Both the position numbers and the translations under genes were made by a program. From NCBI RefSeq assembly GCF_022024175.1, contig NZ_CP091794.1:1426001-1490000 (forward strand): a stretch of 64,000 nucleotides of DNA, given 5' to 3'. This DNA is from Prevotella communis. GTDB lineage: Bacteria; Bacteroidota; Bacteroidia; Bacteroidales; Bacteroidaceae. The notes beneath the pieces are model-generated. The model had not been told where the DNA came from and ran no database searches. It was given only the letters and a program-made list of their open reading frames with translations. Shown one piece after another: positions 9,310 through 16,824 of the stretch. Position 1 is the first letter of the stretch. Each line of letters starts with the position of its first letter.

Positions 9310-10188
9310 TTATTTTTTTTCAAAGGCAAACATCATGTCAAGTAATTCCGTCTTACGGACTTCTTTACCCCAGTTCTTCCCCTTGAATTCATCGCTTTCG
9401 TTTATCTCACAGAGGCCAATAAAACGGAACAGGCGGTTGAATACTCTATATTCATACCCATGACCAGCATTTAGCATTGGGAAAGCTCTGCTATACTCAT
9501 CAGCATAGAATCTTGTGTCGCGCCAATCCACGCCATAGTGATGCAGAAGCCATAAAGAATACAGTCGTCCTAAATTACCCACTTCGTTGTCTTCATACAA
9601 ATCAAGCCAGCCAGTGTTGTAATTCCTAAAAAGGAACTGGATCATCGTCCGCATCAACTCATTATGGTCAGCAAGTAATTGCTTACCCTTGGCCGTTAGT
9701 GACAACTTCCCAATACGAGTCTTGATGAGTCCGCACTCCTTCAACACGACCCTGAGTACCTGCACTTCTTCTGTCTTAGGTTCACTCTTCTGTTTATACC
9801 AGTCAGTGCTCCAACTATGACTTCCTAATTCGTAGAGCTCGGCAACCGTCTTTGGAGGTATATACCCATGTGCCGTGAGTTTCAATTCCTTTTCGCTCAA
9901 CTCATTCATCAGGTGCAGCGCCTGTCTCATGACGGGAATCCGCTCCATCTGTTCATCGGTTAATCGACGCAGTTGTACTGGACACCCCACTTCTAACGGT
10001 CTGTTAAGCATCTGGTGCATCTGCTCTGATGAGAATCCATTGAAATCCGGCTTTGGAGCAGCATTCTGTGCATGCATGATTTCACCCAGATGGCGGTTTA
10101 TGTCATCCAGGTTCACGTGCTTACCGTTTCCCTCCATCTGATCGATCCATTCCTGCAACCGACAGGTAATTTCGTTCTTATCTATCAT
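9310..10188 (-). CDS. unrecognised 292-residue protein
   Basis: I do not recognise a named family with confidence. The protein has no signal peptide or membrane segment. A short conserved-looking motif is present near residue 48 (DFNGFSSEQMHQML), seen to my memory in scattered uncharacterised bacterial proteins. A region around residues 140-170 (LKECGLIKTRIGKLSLTAKG) reads like a winged helix. The C-terminal half is rich in aromatic residues (SLWLLHHYGVDW, YRVFNRLFRFIGL). It follows RhuM by 14 bp and precedes the GH35 gene, so it most likely belongs with RhuM in an accessory cassette. Confidence 0.7.
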   Translation of the reverse strand: MIDKNEITCRLQEWIDQMEGNGKHVNLDDINRHLGEIMHAQNAAPKPDFNGFSSEQMHQMLNRPLEVGCPVQLRRLTDEQMERIPVMRQALHLMNELSEKELKLTAHGYIPPKTVAELYELGSHSWSTDWYKQKSEPKTEEVQVLRVVLKECGLIKTRIGKLSLTAKGKQLLADHNELMRTMIQFLFRNYNTGWLDLYEDNEVGNLGRLYSLWLLHHYGVDWRDTRFYADEYSRAFPMLNAGHGYEYRVFNRLFRFIGLCEINESDEFKGKNWGKEVRKTELLDMMFAFEKK

Positions 10189-10202
10189 ATGCCAAATTTA
10201 TT

Positions 10203-11219
10203 TTAACACTTAACAGGATCATCTCCATCCGAATCTTCATTAAGATTTTTCAACCGCTTCACGGCCTTATCGAAATCACTCTCCAACATACGCATCTCGC
10301 GCTCACGATATATCTCAAACTCACGTTCTGCCTTCTCAATGGCTTCTTGATGCGACACGGTGCCATTCCCCTCTAAGATATTTTTTCTTAATCGCAATAT
10401 CTGGTCATCAAGGGCAGCAATCCAGTCGGCCATCGTCATAGGATTCTGTTCCAATGCCTGAAACTCGGCATAGTCGAGGAACTGAGAGGTAAGTAGGTTC
10501 AATCGCTGCAACTCCAATTCCGACAGGTAGTTTTTGGCTATTTTTACATCATCTCGCGTCACATAGTTGCCCTTGAAGTTGGTCATGCCAACAAAAGGTT
10601 TCTCATTATCCACACGCTCATAAATCAGCTCTGCTGCCGTATGCTCATGTACGGCATAGTGCATCTTATTCTGAACCGTAGCAAAAAACTGCTTCGTCAT
10701 TTTTGCACGAGGGTCGTAGTCAGTCGATGTGGCATAGATGTCCGTCACCTGCTGATAGAAGTTGCGTTCGCTGCTGCGAATGTCGCGGATGCGCTGCAAA
10801 AGCTCTTTGAAGTATCGGTTGCCCCCTTGCTTCAGTCGCTCATCGTCCATCGTGAACCCCTTCTGGATATATTCATGCAACCGCTGTGTAGCCCAGCGGC
10901 GGAAGCGTACGGCAATGGGCGACTGAACACGATAGCCCAAAGCTATGATTACATCAAGATTGTAATGGTCGATGTTTCGACGCACATGCCTTTTACCCTC
11001 TTGGCGAACTAATAAGAATTTCTTATAAGTTCCCTCTTTGTCGAGTTCTTTATCTGTATAGATGTTGGTGATATGCATGGAAACATTCTCCTGAGTAGTC
11101 TGGTAAATCGTAGCAAGCTGCTCCTGTGTCAGCCACACATCCTCATCAGCAAAACGAGTATTCACACTCACCCTGCCTTCATCATCCTTGTACAGTATCA
11201 GTTTGTTCTCTTTGTCCAT
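10203..11219 (-). CDS. RhuM-family protein
   Basis: A 338-residue protein of the RhuM ('virulence protein') family, named from the Salmonella SPI-3 gene. The conserved N-terminal block is clear: VWLTQEQLATIYQTTQENVSMHI (HTH-like, residues 28-50), then GKRHVRRNIDHYNLDVIIALGYRV and RFRRWATQRLHEYIQKGF. Full-length genes of this family are common on genomic islands and near restriction or toxin-antitoxin genes; the biochemical function is not established. The region after about residue 250 is predicted helical (AIEKAEREFEIYREREMRMLE). It is followed by the unrecognised 292-residue gene and preceded by a broken HTH gene. Confidence 0.88.
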   Translation of the reverse strand: MDKENKLILYKDDEGRVSVNTRFADEDVWLTQEQLATIYQTTQENVSMHITNIYTDKELDKEGTYKKFLLVRQEGKRHVRRNIDHYNLDVIIALGYRVQSPIAVRFRRWATQRLHEYIQKGFTMDDERLKQGGNRYFKELLQRIRDIRSSERNFYQQVTDIYATSTDYDPRAKMTKQFFATVQNKMHYAVHEHTAAELIYERVDNEKPFVGMTNFKGNYVTRDDVKIAKNYLSELELQRLNLLTSQFLDYAEFQALEQNPMTMADWIAALDDQILRLRKNILEGNGTVSHQEAIEKAEREFEIYREREMRMLESDFDKAVKRLKNLNEDSDGDDPVKC

Positions 11220-11401
11220 ATTTCGTATAACGCATTTATTCCGTTCTGTATCACATCATCCGTCTCTCCTTCTTTGCCCTTGCCATACTGTAAGCACACT
11301 CAAGGGTAAGGCTACGCAGCCTAGAGTATGGTTTCATCTACGAACCTACTCCGAGCCATCTTCGAAGGCATCAGCTTGCATCGACCTGTGTTCGTTCTAT
11401 G

Positions 11402-11642
11402 TTACATGCGCGGAAGTTCATTGACGTTAACTTCGAAACATTTGGCTACCTCCATCAGATTTTCCAAGTTGGGCTGTGCGCTGTTGGTACACCATTTGGA
11501 AACCGTGGCTTGGGCAACACCTATCTGCTCTGCTAACCACTTATTGGTGCGCTGGTACCCTCCACGAGACACTCGGTAGTCTAGCGGTTCCTCCCTTCTC
11601 TGCAAGCACTACTTTTAGTCGGTTTAAGTCTTTACCTTCCAT
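11402..11642 (-). pseudogene. HTH (XRE-type) regulator split by a 40-bp frameshifting insertion
   Basis: The start at 11642 reads MEGKDLNRLKVVLAEKGG and then runs out of frame to a stop at 11541. The rest of the regulator, RTNKWLAEQIGVAQATVSKW onward to NVNELPRM, is in another frame and ends at 11402. Removing 40 bp (11552-11591) joins AEKG directly to RTNKWLAEQ, the continuous sequence expected for these short Cro/CI-like regulators. A 67-codon frame beginning at 11605 could still make the HTH with a foreign N-terminus. The normal protein would be about 66 residues. It lies about 180 bp upstream of rhuM. Confidence 0.75.
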
Positions 11643-11983
11643 GTGACACATTATTATATTATAGGATACAAAGATAACGTTTTTTTAGCAGAAAAAAACA
11701 AGTTTTGCTAAAAATATGAGCAGACAGGCAAGAATAATTGTGTTTTAACAAATTTTGAAAGTAAAAAACAGGAAAAAACTCACCAAATTGACTTATGAAA
11801 AGTCATTTTCACCCCCAAAGAGACAAAACATGTGTTATGGTAGATATGTAAGATTAAGATTTAAAAAGATTGTACATTCAGCACATTTTTTTGCGAAAAA
11901 TGTGTAACTTTGCAGATTTTTCTTTAACTTTGTGGCTCAATCAAGAAATGAAAGGAAGAATCTGATTTTTAAAGAATATAACA
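11643..11983. other. AT-rich divergent intergenic region
   Basis: About 340 bp without a gene. It holds the leftward promoter of the HTH/rhuM cassette, a small hairpin with TGACTT and AAGTCA arms (11789-11805) followed by TTTT, and on the plus strand two identical TAACTTTG boxes 20 bp apart (11905-11912 and 11925-11932) that may serve the nitroreductase remnant and the MmcQ gene. I see no convincing -33 element for these boxes and no coding frame. Confidence 0.6.
11669..11701 (-). promoter_or_regulatory. promoter of the HTH/rhuM cassette
   Basis: The minus strand has TATCTTTG (11676-11669) with TTG (11701-11699) 22 bp upstream, and the ATG of the broken HTH gene follows 26 bp downstream. Confidence 0.6.
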
Positions 11984-12115
11984 ATGACACTACAAGAAGC
12001 TATTGAAGCCCGGCATAGTGTAAGGGCATACAAAAACGAACCTTTGGCTGATGATGCAGTCAAGATACTGGAAGAGCAGATTGGTGCCGGAGAAGTCAAC
12101 TTTGATTGGGTATGA
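11984..12115 (+). pseudogene. nitroreductase remnant with internal deletion (43 codons)
   Basis: A 43-residue frame. Residues 1-33 (MTLQEAIEARHSVRAYKNEP and on) are a typical nitroreductase N-terminus with the FMN-phosphate-binding R-x-S-V-R-x-Y motif. The last ten residues, GAGEVNFDWV, resemble the usual C-terminal tail of the same family in Bacteroidota. The middle (some 130-150 residues, containing the rest of the FMN site) is missing, and the junction is in frame. The result cannot be a working enzyme. Its TGA overlaps the ATG of the next gene (ATGA), so it could still act as a translated leader for that gene. Confidence 0.7.
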
Positions 12116-12486
12116 ATATTGAATTGGTCAGAGAGTACACGTTGTCACTTCCAGGAGTGACCGAAGACCAGGCGTTTGGTGAAGACATCCTTAACTTTCG
12201 CTTGGAAGGAAAGATATTTGTCTGCCTATGGTTAGGCGGTGGCAGATATGATATGAAGGACGGAGAATCAAGAATCGCCTTGAAGTTATCTCCAGACAGG
12301 AATATCGAACTTAGAGAACAATTCTCTGCCGTTAGACCAGCCTATCATTGGAACAAGACGCACTGGAGCGACGTTTATTACGAAGAGATGGACGAAGCAA
12401 TAGTAGAGGGGTTGATTAAAGAATCCTATCAACTCATAGCATCGAAACTTCCGAAGGCTATTCGAGTAAAGTATTTATCAGATTAA
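12112..12486 (+). CDS. MmcQ/YjbR-family protein
   Basis: A 124-residue cytoplasmic protein of the MmcQ/YjbR (DUF419) family. The family pattern is visible: LVREYTLSLPGVTEDQAFGE at the start, then KIFVCLWLGGG, IALKLSPDRN and the HWNKTHWSDVYY motif near residue 85. Members have a CyaY/double-wing-like DNA-binding fold, but no agreed function. I start it at the ATG at 12112, which overlaps the stop of the nitroreductase remnant; a TTG at 12106 is also in frame but less likely. Confidence 0.85.
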   Translation: MNIELVREYTLSLPGVTEDQAFGEDILNFRLEGKIFVCLWLGGGRYDMKDGESRIALKLSPDRNIELREQFSAVRPAYHWNKTHWSDVYYEEMDEAIVEGLIKESYQLIASKLPKAIRVKYLSD

Positions 12487-12529
12487 CAACAAACATGAGA
12501 CTAGAGCATAAAGCCGCTACAAAGACAAA

Positions 12530-14809
12530 CTATTCCTCAAACTTGTTTAATCCTCTCATGGTATGGCGCAGGGCACTGAGAATCTGTTGCGACTCCTGGA
12601 CTAGATTCAGAAATACCGTCATGCTTTCAATATTGAGTTGCTTGGCTTGAATGTCGTGAATGATAGTTCGTCGATAATCGGAAAGCTGTGATTGTAGTTT
12701 ATCTGCATCACCACGTATCAACGCCATTGTTTCGGCTTGGCAGGCCCGATTGATGAGTTGTATTATCTCATTGCGCATCTGTATGAACTCTTGGAAATAT
12801 TTGCTTGGCACAGGACTAAAGTTATTGCCTACATGCTCTAAACATGGCTCGCCCATACGCTTCAAACCATATACCATTTGCGCTAAAGAGTTGATGGTTA
12901 GAAAGTACCATGTGCCCTTCTCTATACTCAACACAGGGTCTATTCGCCGTTGGGCTATAATCTGTTTGCGACGCTGGCGTTTTATATCCTTGCGTTGTTT
13001 TTCGATTATCACTGTGTTACGCTTTAGCGTGCGGTAATCCTCATAAAAGAATGCATCGGTCAACGATTTGTAAGTCTCTGCGATCAACTGTAGTTGGTTC
13101 ATAATGGTTAGTGTCACATGTTGTCGAAGCAGTATCCAACATTCAGCTTTATCACTACTATGAACAATCCGATCAAACAGTTCGTCGGCCTCACTGGTCT
13201 TGTTACTTTTCCCGTAGCGCAGGTGGCTTCGAATAAGCAAGAAAATGGCCATAGCTATGGCAACGGCCATTGCCACAAACGATCCAAAGAATAGGGTGAT
13301 GCAGACAAGGAAGCACAACATGAACGCCACACCAGCCGTGATGAACCATCCACCGATGACCGATAGCACGCCGGTAATACGGAATACAGCACTTTCGCGC
13401 CCCCATGCACGGTCGGCAAGTGAAGTTCCCATAGCCACCATAAAGGTGACGTATGTAGTAGATAGCGGCAGTTTAAGCGATGTACCCAATGCCACCAATG
13501 CTCCTGCAAGCACCAGATTGACAGCTGCTCGAATCTCATCGAAAGCAGCTCCTTGCTTCAATATCGCGACATCAGCATTAAAACGAGAGTCAATCCAGCG
13601 TGACACACCACTCGGCACTAATGCAGTCAGGCCGCTAGCTATACTTCTCGACGTGCGAACCAACGTACGTGCCACGCCACTCGAACCGAACATCTCATCG
13701 CCCTCGTCCTGACGCGAGAGGTCGACCGACGTCTTCACCACATTCTGTGCTTTTTTCGAGAAGACCAGTGCGAGCACCATCACCACACCAGCCGCGATGA
13801 GATAGATAGCCGGTGTGCGGGCTCCTTCCATCAGGCTCTTCATCATGAATCCCTGAGCATCAGCGCTTCCGTGAGCTATATAGTCCTGATAAGCCTCAAG
13901 CCCCGTCAACGGCACACCCACGAAGTTCACGAGATCGTTGCCCGCAAACGCCATTGCCAAAGCAAACGTGCCAAATAGCACGACGCACTTCAGCACAGGC
14001 AGTTTCATGGCACTAAGCAATGTCATCAGCACCGAGAATACAGCAATGCCACCACCGATAATCAGCCATGTGTTCTCGCTGATGAGTGCCTTCATCTCTG
14101 GCGTCATCAGACTGCTATTCTTCAGTCCGTTGATGAGCAGAAACCAGACGATGACAGTCACCGACAGTCCGCCGAAGATACCAATCTTTAACGACGAAGT
14201 AAGCAGACTCCCCATCTTGCCCTTCTGGTCCGTTGTTCGGCCGTTCACGCGATAGGTAAAACTGAAAACGATGCGTGCCACCCACTGTACCAGCATGCCG
14301 AGGACAAACGCAATGGCAACACTAAGGAAAATGCTAAGTATGACAGAAATGGCTTTCTCCGTATTCAGCAGGTCTCCTAATGAGAGTAACGTGCCGTCTG
14401 TTGCCGTTGCTCCGTGGAATATCTGTAACAAGGCGATAGCAAAGGCTCCGCCCAGCAGTTCGAACACCATTGAGACGGTGGTGGATGTCGGCATACCGAG
14501 CGTATTGAACACGTCGAGCAGTACCACGTCGGTAACCATTACAGCCAGGAATACACACATCACGTCGTAGAACGAGAAATACTGTGGCGTCATGATGCCG
14601 TGTCGCGCCACGTCCATCATGCCGTTGCTTAGTGCCGCCCCTGCAAACACACCGATGGATGCTATTGTCACGATGGTCCTGTAGCGTGCCACCTTCGCTC
14701 CAATAGCCGAATTAAGGAAGTTTACTGCATCATTGCTGACTCCGACTACTAGGTCAAAAACTGCCAGCACAATAAGGAATATAACTATTCCAAGAAATAA
14801 TGTATTCAT
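12530..14809 (-). CDS. Pit-family inorganic phosphate transporter with PhoU-like tail
   Basis: A 759-residue inner-membrane permease for low-affinity, cation-coupled phosphate uptake. The PiT signature appears near both ends of the membrane part: GVSNDAVNFLNSAIGAK near residue 24 and FAGNDLVNFVGVPL near residue 290, with GMPTSTTVSMV and LPLSTTYVTFM as the paired helix-loop elements. The last ~220 residues are hydrophilic and helical, resembling the PhoU-like tails attached to Pit proteins. It is longer than E. coli PitA (about 500 residues) because of this tail and a long cytoplasmic loop. It follows the 33-residue membrane peptide by 17 bp and shares a divergent control region with the Na/Pi cotransporter. 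Confidence 0.92.
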   Translation of the reverse strand: MNTLFLGIVIFLIVLAVFDLVVGVSNDAVNFLNSAIGAKVARYRTIVTIASIGVFAGAALSNGMMDVARHGIMTPQYFSFYDVMCVFLAVMVTDVVLLDVFNTLGMPTSTTVSMVFELLGGAFAIALLQIFHGATATDGTLLSLGDLLNTEKAISVILSIFLSVAIAFVLGMLVQWVARIVFSFTYRVNGRTTDQKGKMGSLLTSSLKIGIFGGLSVTVIVWFLLINGLKNSSLMTPEMKALISENTWLIIGGGIAVFSVLMTLLSAMKLPVLKCVVLFGTFALAMAFAGNDLVNFVGVPLTGLEAYQDYIAHGSADAQGFMMKSLMEGARTPAIYLIAAGVVMVLALVFSKKAQNVVKTSVDLSRQDEGDEMFGSSGVARTLVRTSRSIASGLTALVPSGVSRWIDSRFNADVAILKQGAAFDEIRAAVNLVLAGALVALGTSLKLPLSTTYVTFMVAMGTSLADRAWGRESAVFRITGVLSVIGGWFITAGVAFMLCFLVCITLFFGSFVAMAVAIAMAIFLLIRSHLRYGKSNKTSEADELFDRIVHSSDKAECWILLRQHVTLTIMNQLQLIAETYKSLTDAFFYEDYRTLKRNTVIIEKQRKDIKRQRRKQIIAQRRIDPVLSIEKGTWYFLTINSLAQMVYGLKRMGEPCLEHVGNNFSPVPSKYFQEFIQMRNEIIQLINRACQAETMALIRGDADKLQSQLSDYRRTIIHDIQAKQLNIESMTVFLNLVQESQQILSALRHTMRGLNKFEE

Positions 14810-14826
14810 CTTTAATTAAAAGGTCG

Positions 14827-14928
14827 TTATGATAATCCGATGAAAATAAATGTGAGAAACAACACTAGGATGACAAATCTCACCCAATTAAAGATTCTCT
14901 GAATTCTTTTTGCTTTTTCTTTATTCAT
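14827..14928 (-). CDS. 33-residue single-span membrane peptide ahead of the Pit gene
   Basis: A frame of 33 codons starting MNKEKAKRIQRIFNWVRF, followed by about 15 hydrophobic residues (VILVLFLTFIFIGLS). The charge pattern, a basic N-terminus and one membrane span, is that of a small membrane protein with its N-terminus inside. It ends 17 bp before the Pit gene and starts about 35 bp below a good -7 box, so it would be the first gene of the phosphate transport operon. No homology can be tested here; coding is supported by position, composition and promoter. Confidence 0.55.
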   Translation of the reverse strand: MNKEKAKRIQRIFNWVRFVILVLFLTFIFIGLS

Positions 14929-14962
14929 AAATGATTTAGCCAACCGTTAGTGATTGACATTG

Positions 14963-15019
14963 CAAAAGTAAACTGGGCATGTTACAAAAACATTTCATTC
15001 GTGTGATAGATAGGTTACA
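14963..15019 (-). promoter_or_regulatory. leftward promoter with 11-bp-phased repeats (candidate Pho box)
   Basis: The minus strand has a TACTTTTG -7 box (14970-14963), with no TTG at the -33 position. Upstream, TGTAACA (14986-14980) and TGTAACC (15019-15013) lie 33 bp apart, exactly three 11-bp turns, with weaker TGAAATG and TATCACA in the two phases between. The nearest repeat begins 16 bp upstream of the -7 box, the same distance as in the rightward promoter. Confidence 0.55.
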
Positions 15020-15027
15020 TCGACGTT

Positions 15028-15084
15028 TGTAACAGGATTGTAACATGAGCGTAACAACAGCGTAATAAGATTGTAATATCTTTG
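15028..15084 (+). promoter_or_regulatory. rightward promoter with five 11-bp-spaced repeats (candidate Pho box)
   Basis: TGTAACA, TGTAACA, CGTAACA, CGTAATA and TGTAATA begin at 15028, 15039, 15050, 15061 and 15072, exactly 11 bp apart. The last overlaps the TATCTTTG -7 box (15077-15084), and no TTG is present at -33. The layout of direct repeats at one helical turn replacing the -33 element is that of PhoB/OmpR-family activator sites. The cotransporter ATG follows 19 bp below the box. Confidence 0.65.
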
Positions 15085-15103
15085 CAGCAAAATTATAAAA
15101 AAA

Positions 15104-16813
15104 ATGGAATTGATTATCAACATTTTCTCGCTTGTGGGCTCGCTAGCATTGTTCCTCTTCGGAATGAAGACAATGTCGGAGGGCCTTGAAAAGTTTGCTG
15201 GCGATCGTCTGCGCAGCATATTGGCTGCTATGACGAAGAATCGTGTGATGGGCGTGCTGACAGGTATCCTGATTACGGCACTCATCCAGTCGTCGAGTGC
15301 CACAACCGTGATGGTTGTAAGTTTTGTGAATGCAGGGTTGATGACGCTTGCGCAGTCTATTGGCGTCATCATGGGTGCAAACATCGGAACAACAGTTACA
15401 GCATGGATTATATCAGCTGTTGGCTTTAAGGTGAACATCGCTGCCTTTGCTATCCCCTTGTTGGCTATCGGTATGCCATTGATATTCAGCGGCAAGGGTA
15501 ACCGCAAGAGCATTGGTGAGTTCATCTTTGGTTTCTCGTTCCTCTTTATGGGACTTTCATTTCTGCAAGATGCAGCCACAGAGATGAACATTGGCGATAT
15601 GGTGGCAGGTATGCTGGCCCACGTGCCGCAAGACTCGTTCTTTACCATTATCCTCTTCGTTATCGTAGGAGCTCTGGTGACGATGATTGTACAGGCTTCT
15701 GCCGCCACGATGGCTATCACCCTGATGCTTTTTGGTATGAACATCCCTGGTTTCGGATTCGAACAAGCAGCCGCACTGGCTATGGGACAAAACATCGGTA
15801 CCACCATCACGGCGTTTATGGCTTCGCTGACAGCCAACACACAAGCCCGTCGTGCTGCCCTGGCACACATGTTCTTCAACGTGTTTGGTGTGGTGGTGTT
15901 CCTCATTGTGTTCTATCCCGCCTGCGATGCCGTTAGTTGGGTAGTAGAGAACTGTTTGGGAGGCGGCAACGACCTCTTTAAACTCTCCGCCTTCCACACC
16001 GCTTTCAATATCATCAACACCCTGTTGCTCATCGGTTTTGTGAAGCAGATAGAGATGCTCGTGTGTCGTGTGCTGCCTATGAAGGCCCAGGACGAAGACT
16101 ATCGCCTGCGCTTCATCAGTGGTGGCCTGCTCTCTACAGCTGAGCTCAGCATCATGGAGGCCCAGAAGGAGATTCACAGTTTCGCTGAGCGCTGCCAGCG
16201 CATGGCCGGTTTTGTGCCCACGCTTCTTGAAACGAAAGACGAAATGGAGTTTAATAAGCTCTTTGCTCGTATCGAGAAATACGAGAACATCACCGACTCG
16301 ATGGAGATGGAGATTGCCAGCTATCTGAACAAGGTGAGCGAAGGACGCCTGTCGGATGCGTCGAAAACGCAGATACAGAAGATGCTTCGCCAGATCTCGG
16401 AACTGGAGTCTATCGGTGACTCGGTTTATAACCTCGGTCGTACGCTGAATCGCCATCGTATGCATTGTCAGGAGAGCTTTACTGCCGATCAGATGCAGCA
16501 CATGATGACGATGCTGCAACTGGTAGATGCTGCCCTGACCGAGATGCTTAAACGCATAGACCTACCCACCACCAAAAATGGTGTCAAAGTGTCGCTCAAC
16601 ATCGAGCACGAAATCAACAACTACCGCACACAGCTGAAAAACCAGAATCTGCATGATGTGAATGCTGGACTTTACGATTATCAGCTCGGCGTGTTCTACG
16701 TTGATTTCATCTCAGAGTGCGAGAAGCTTGGTGACTACGTGATGAACGTTGTTCAGGCTGGAAAGGGACTGAGTAATGACTTTGGCGACGGTCCTGTCAA
16801 TGGGATGGCTTGA
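15104..16813 (+). CDS. Na+/phosphate cotransporter (PNaS/NptA family) with PhoU-like domain
   Basis: A 569-residue inner-membrane protein. The two inverted PNaS repeats are marked by QSSSATTVMVVSFV with GANIGTTVTAWI (near residues 67-100), and by QASAATMAITLML with GQNIGTTITAFM (near 190-230). The last ~200 residues are helical and PhoU-like (ELESIGDSVYNLGRT, SECEKLGDYVMNV). Expected to couple phosphate entry to the sodium gradient. The promoter carries a five-unit 11-bp repeat, so phosphate-starvation control is likely. The gene converges on the histidine kinase gene with only 11 bp between the stops and no clear hairpin. Confidence 0.92.
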   Translation: MELIINIFSLVGSLALFLFGMKTMSEGLEKFAGDRLRSILAAMTKNRVMGVLTGILITALIQSSSATTVMVVSFVNAGLMTLAQSIGVIMGANIGTTVTAWIISAVGFKVNIAAFAIPLLAIGMPLIFSGKGNRKSIGEFIFGFSFLFMGLSFLQDAATEMNIGDMVAGMLAHVPQDSFFTIILFVIVGALVTMIVQASAATMAITLMLFGMNIPGFGFEQAAALAMGQNIGTTITAFMASLTANTQARRAALAHMFFNVFGVVVFLIVFYPACDAVSWVVENCLGGGNDLFKLSAFHTAFNIINTLLLIGFVKQIEMLVCRVLPMKAQDEDYRLRFISGGLLSTAELSIMEAQKEIHSFAERCQRMAGFVPTLLETKDEMEFNKLFARIEKYENITDSMEMEIASYLNKVSEGRLSDASKTQIQKMLRQISELESIGDSVYNLGRTLNRHRMHCQESFTADQMQHMMTMLQLVDAALTEMLKRIDLPTTKNGVKVSLNIEHEINNYRTQLKNQNLHDVNAGLYDYQLGVFYVDFISECEKLGDYVMNVVQAGKGLSNDFGDGPVNGMA

Positions 16814-16824
16814 TGGGGCGTTGG

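Noticed and set aside
11220-11401. A remnant coding region between rhuM and the HTH gene (minus-strand frames such as GKGKEGETDDVIQNG)
   Set aside because: Frames are short and broken by stops, with no start signal or family similarity that I can recognise.
14995-15906. A 303-codon open frame antisense to the Na/Pi cotransporter gene
   Set aside because: It lies wholly opposite a clear transporter gene, has a repetitive hydrophobic/basic composition expected from the reverse frame, and has no promoter or start site of its own.
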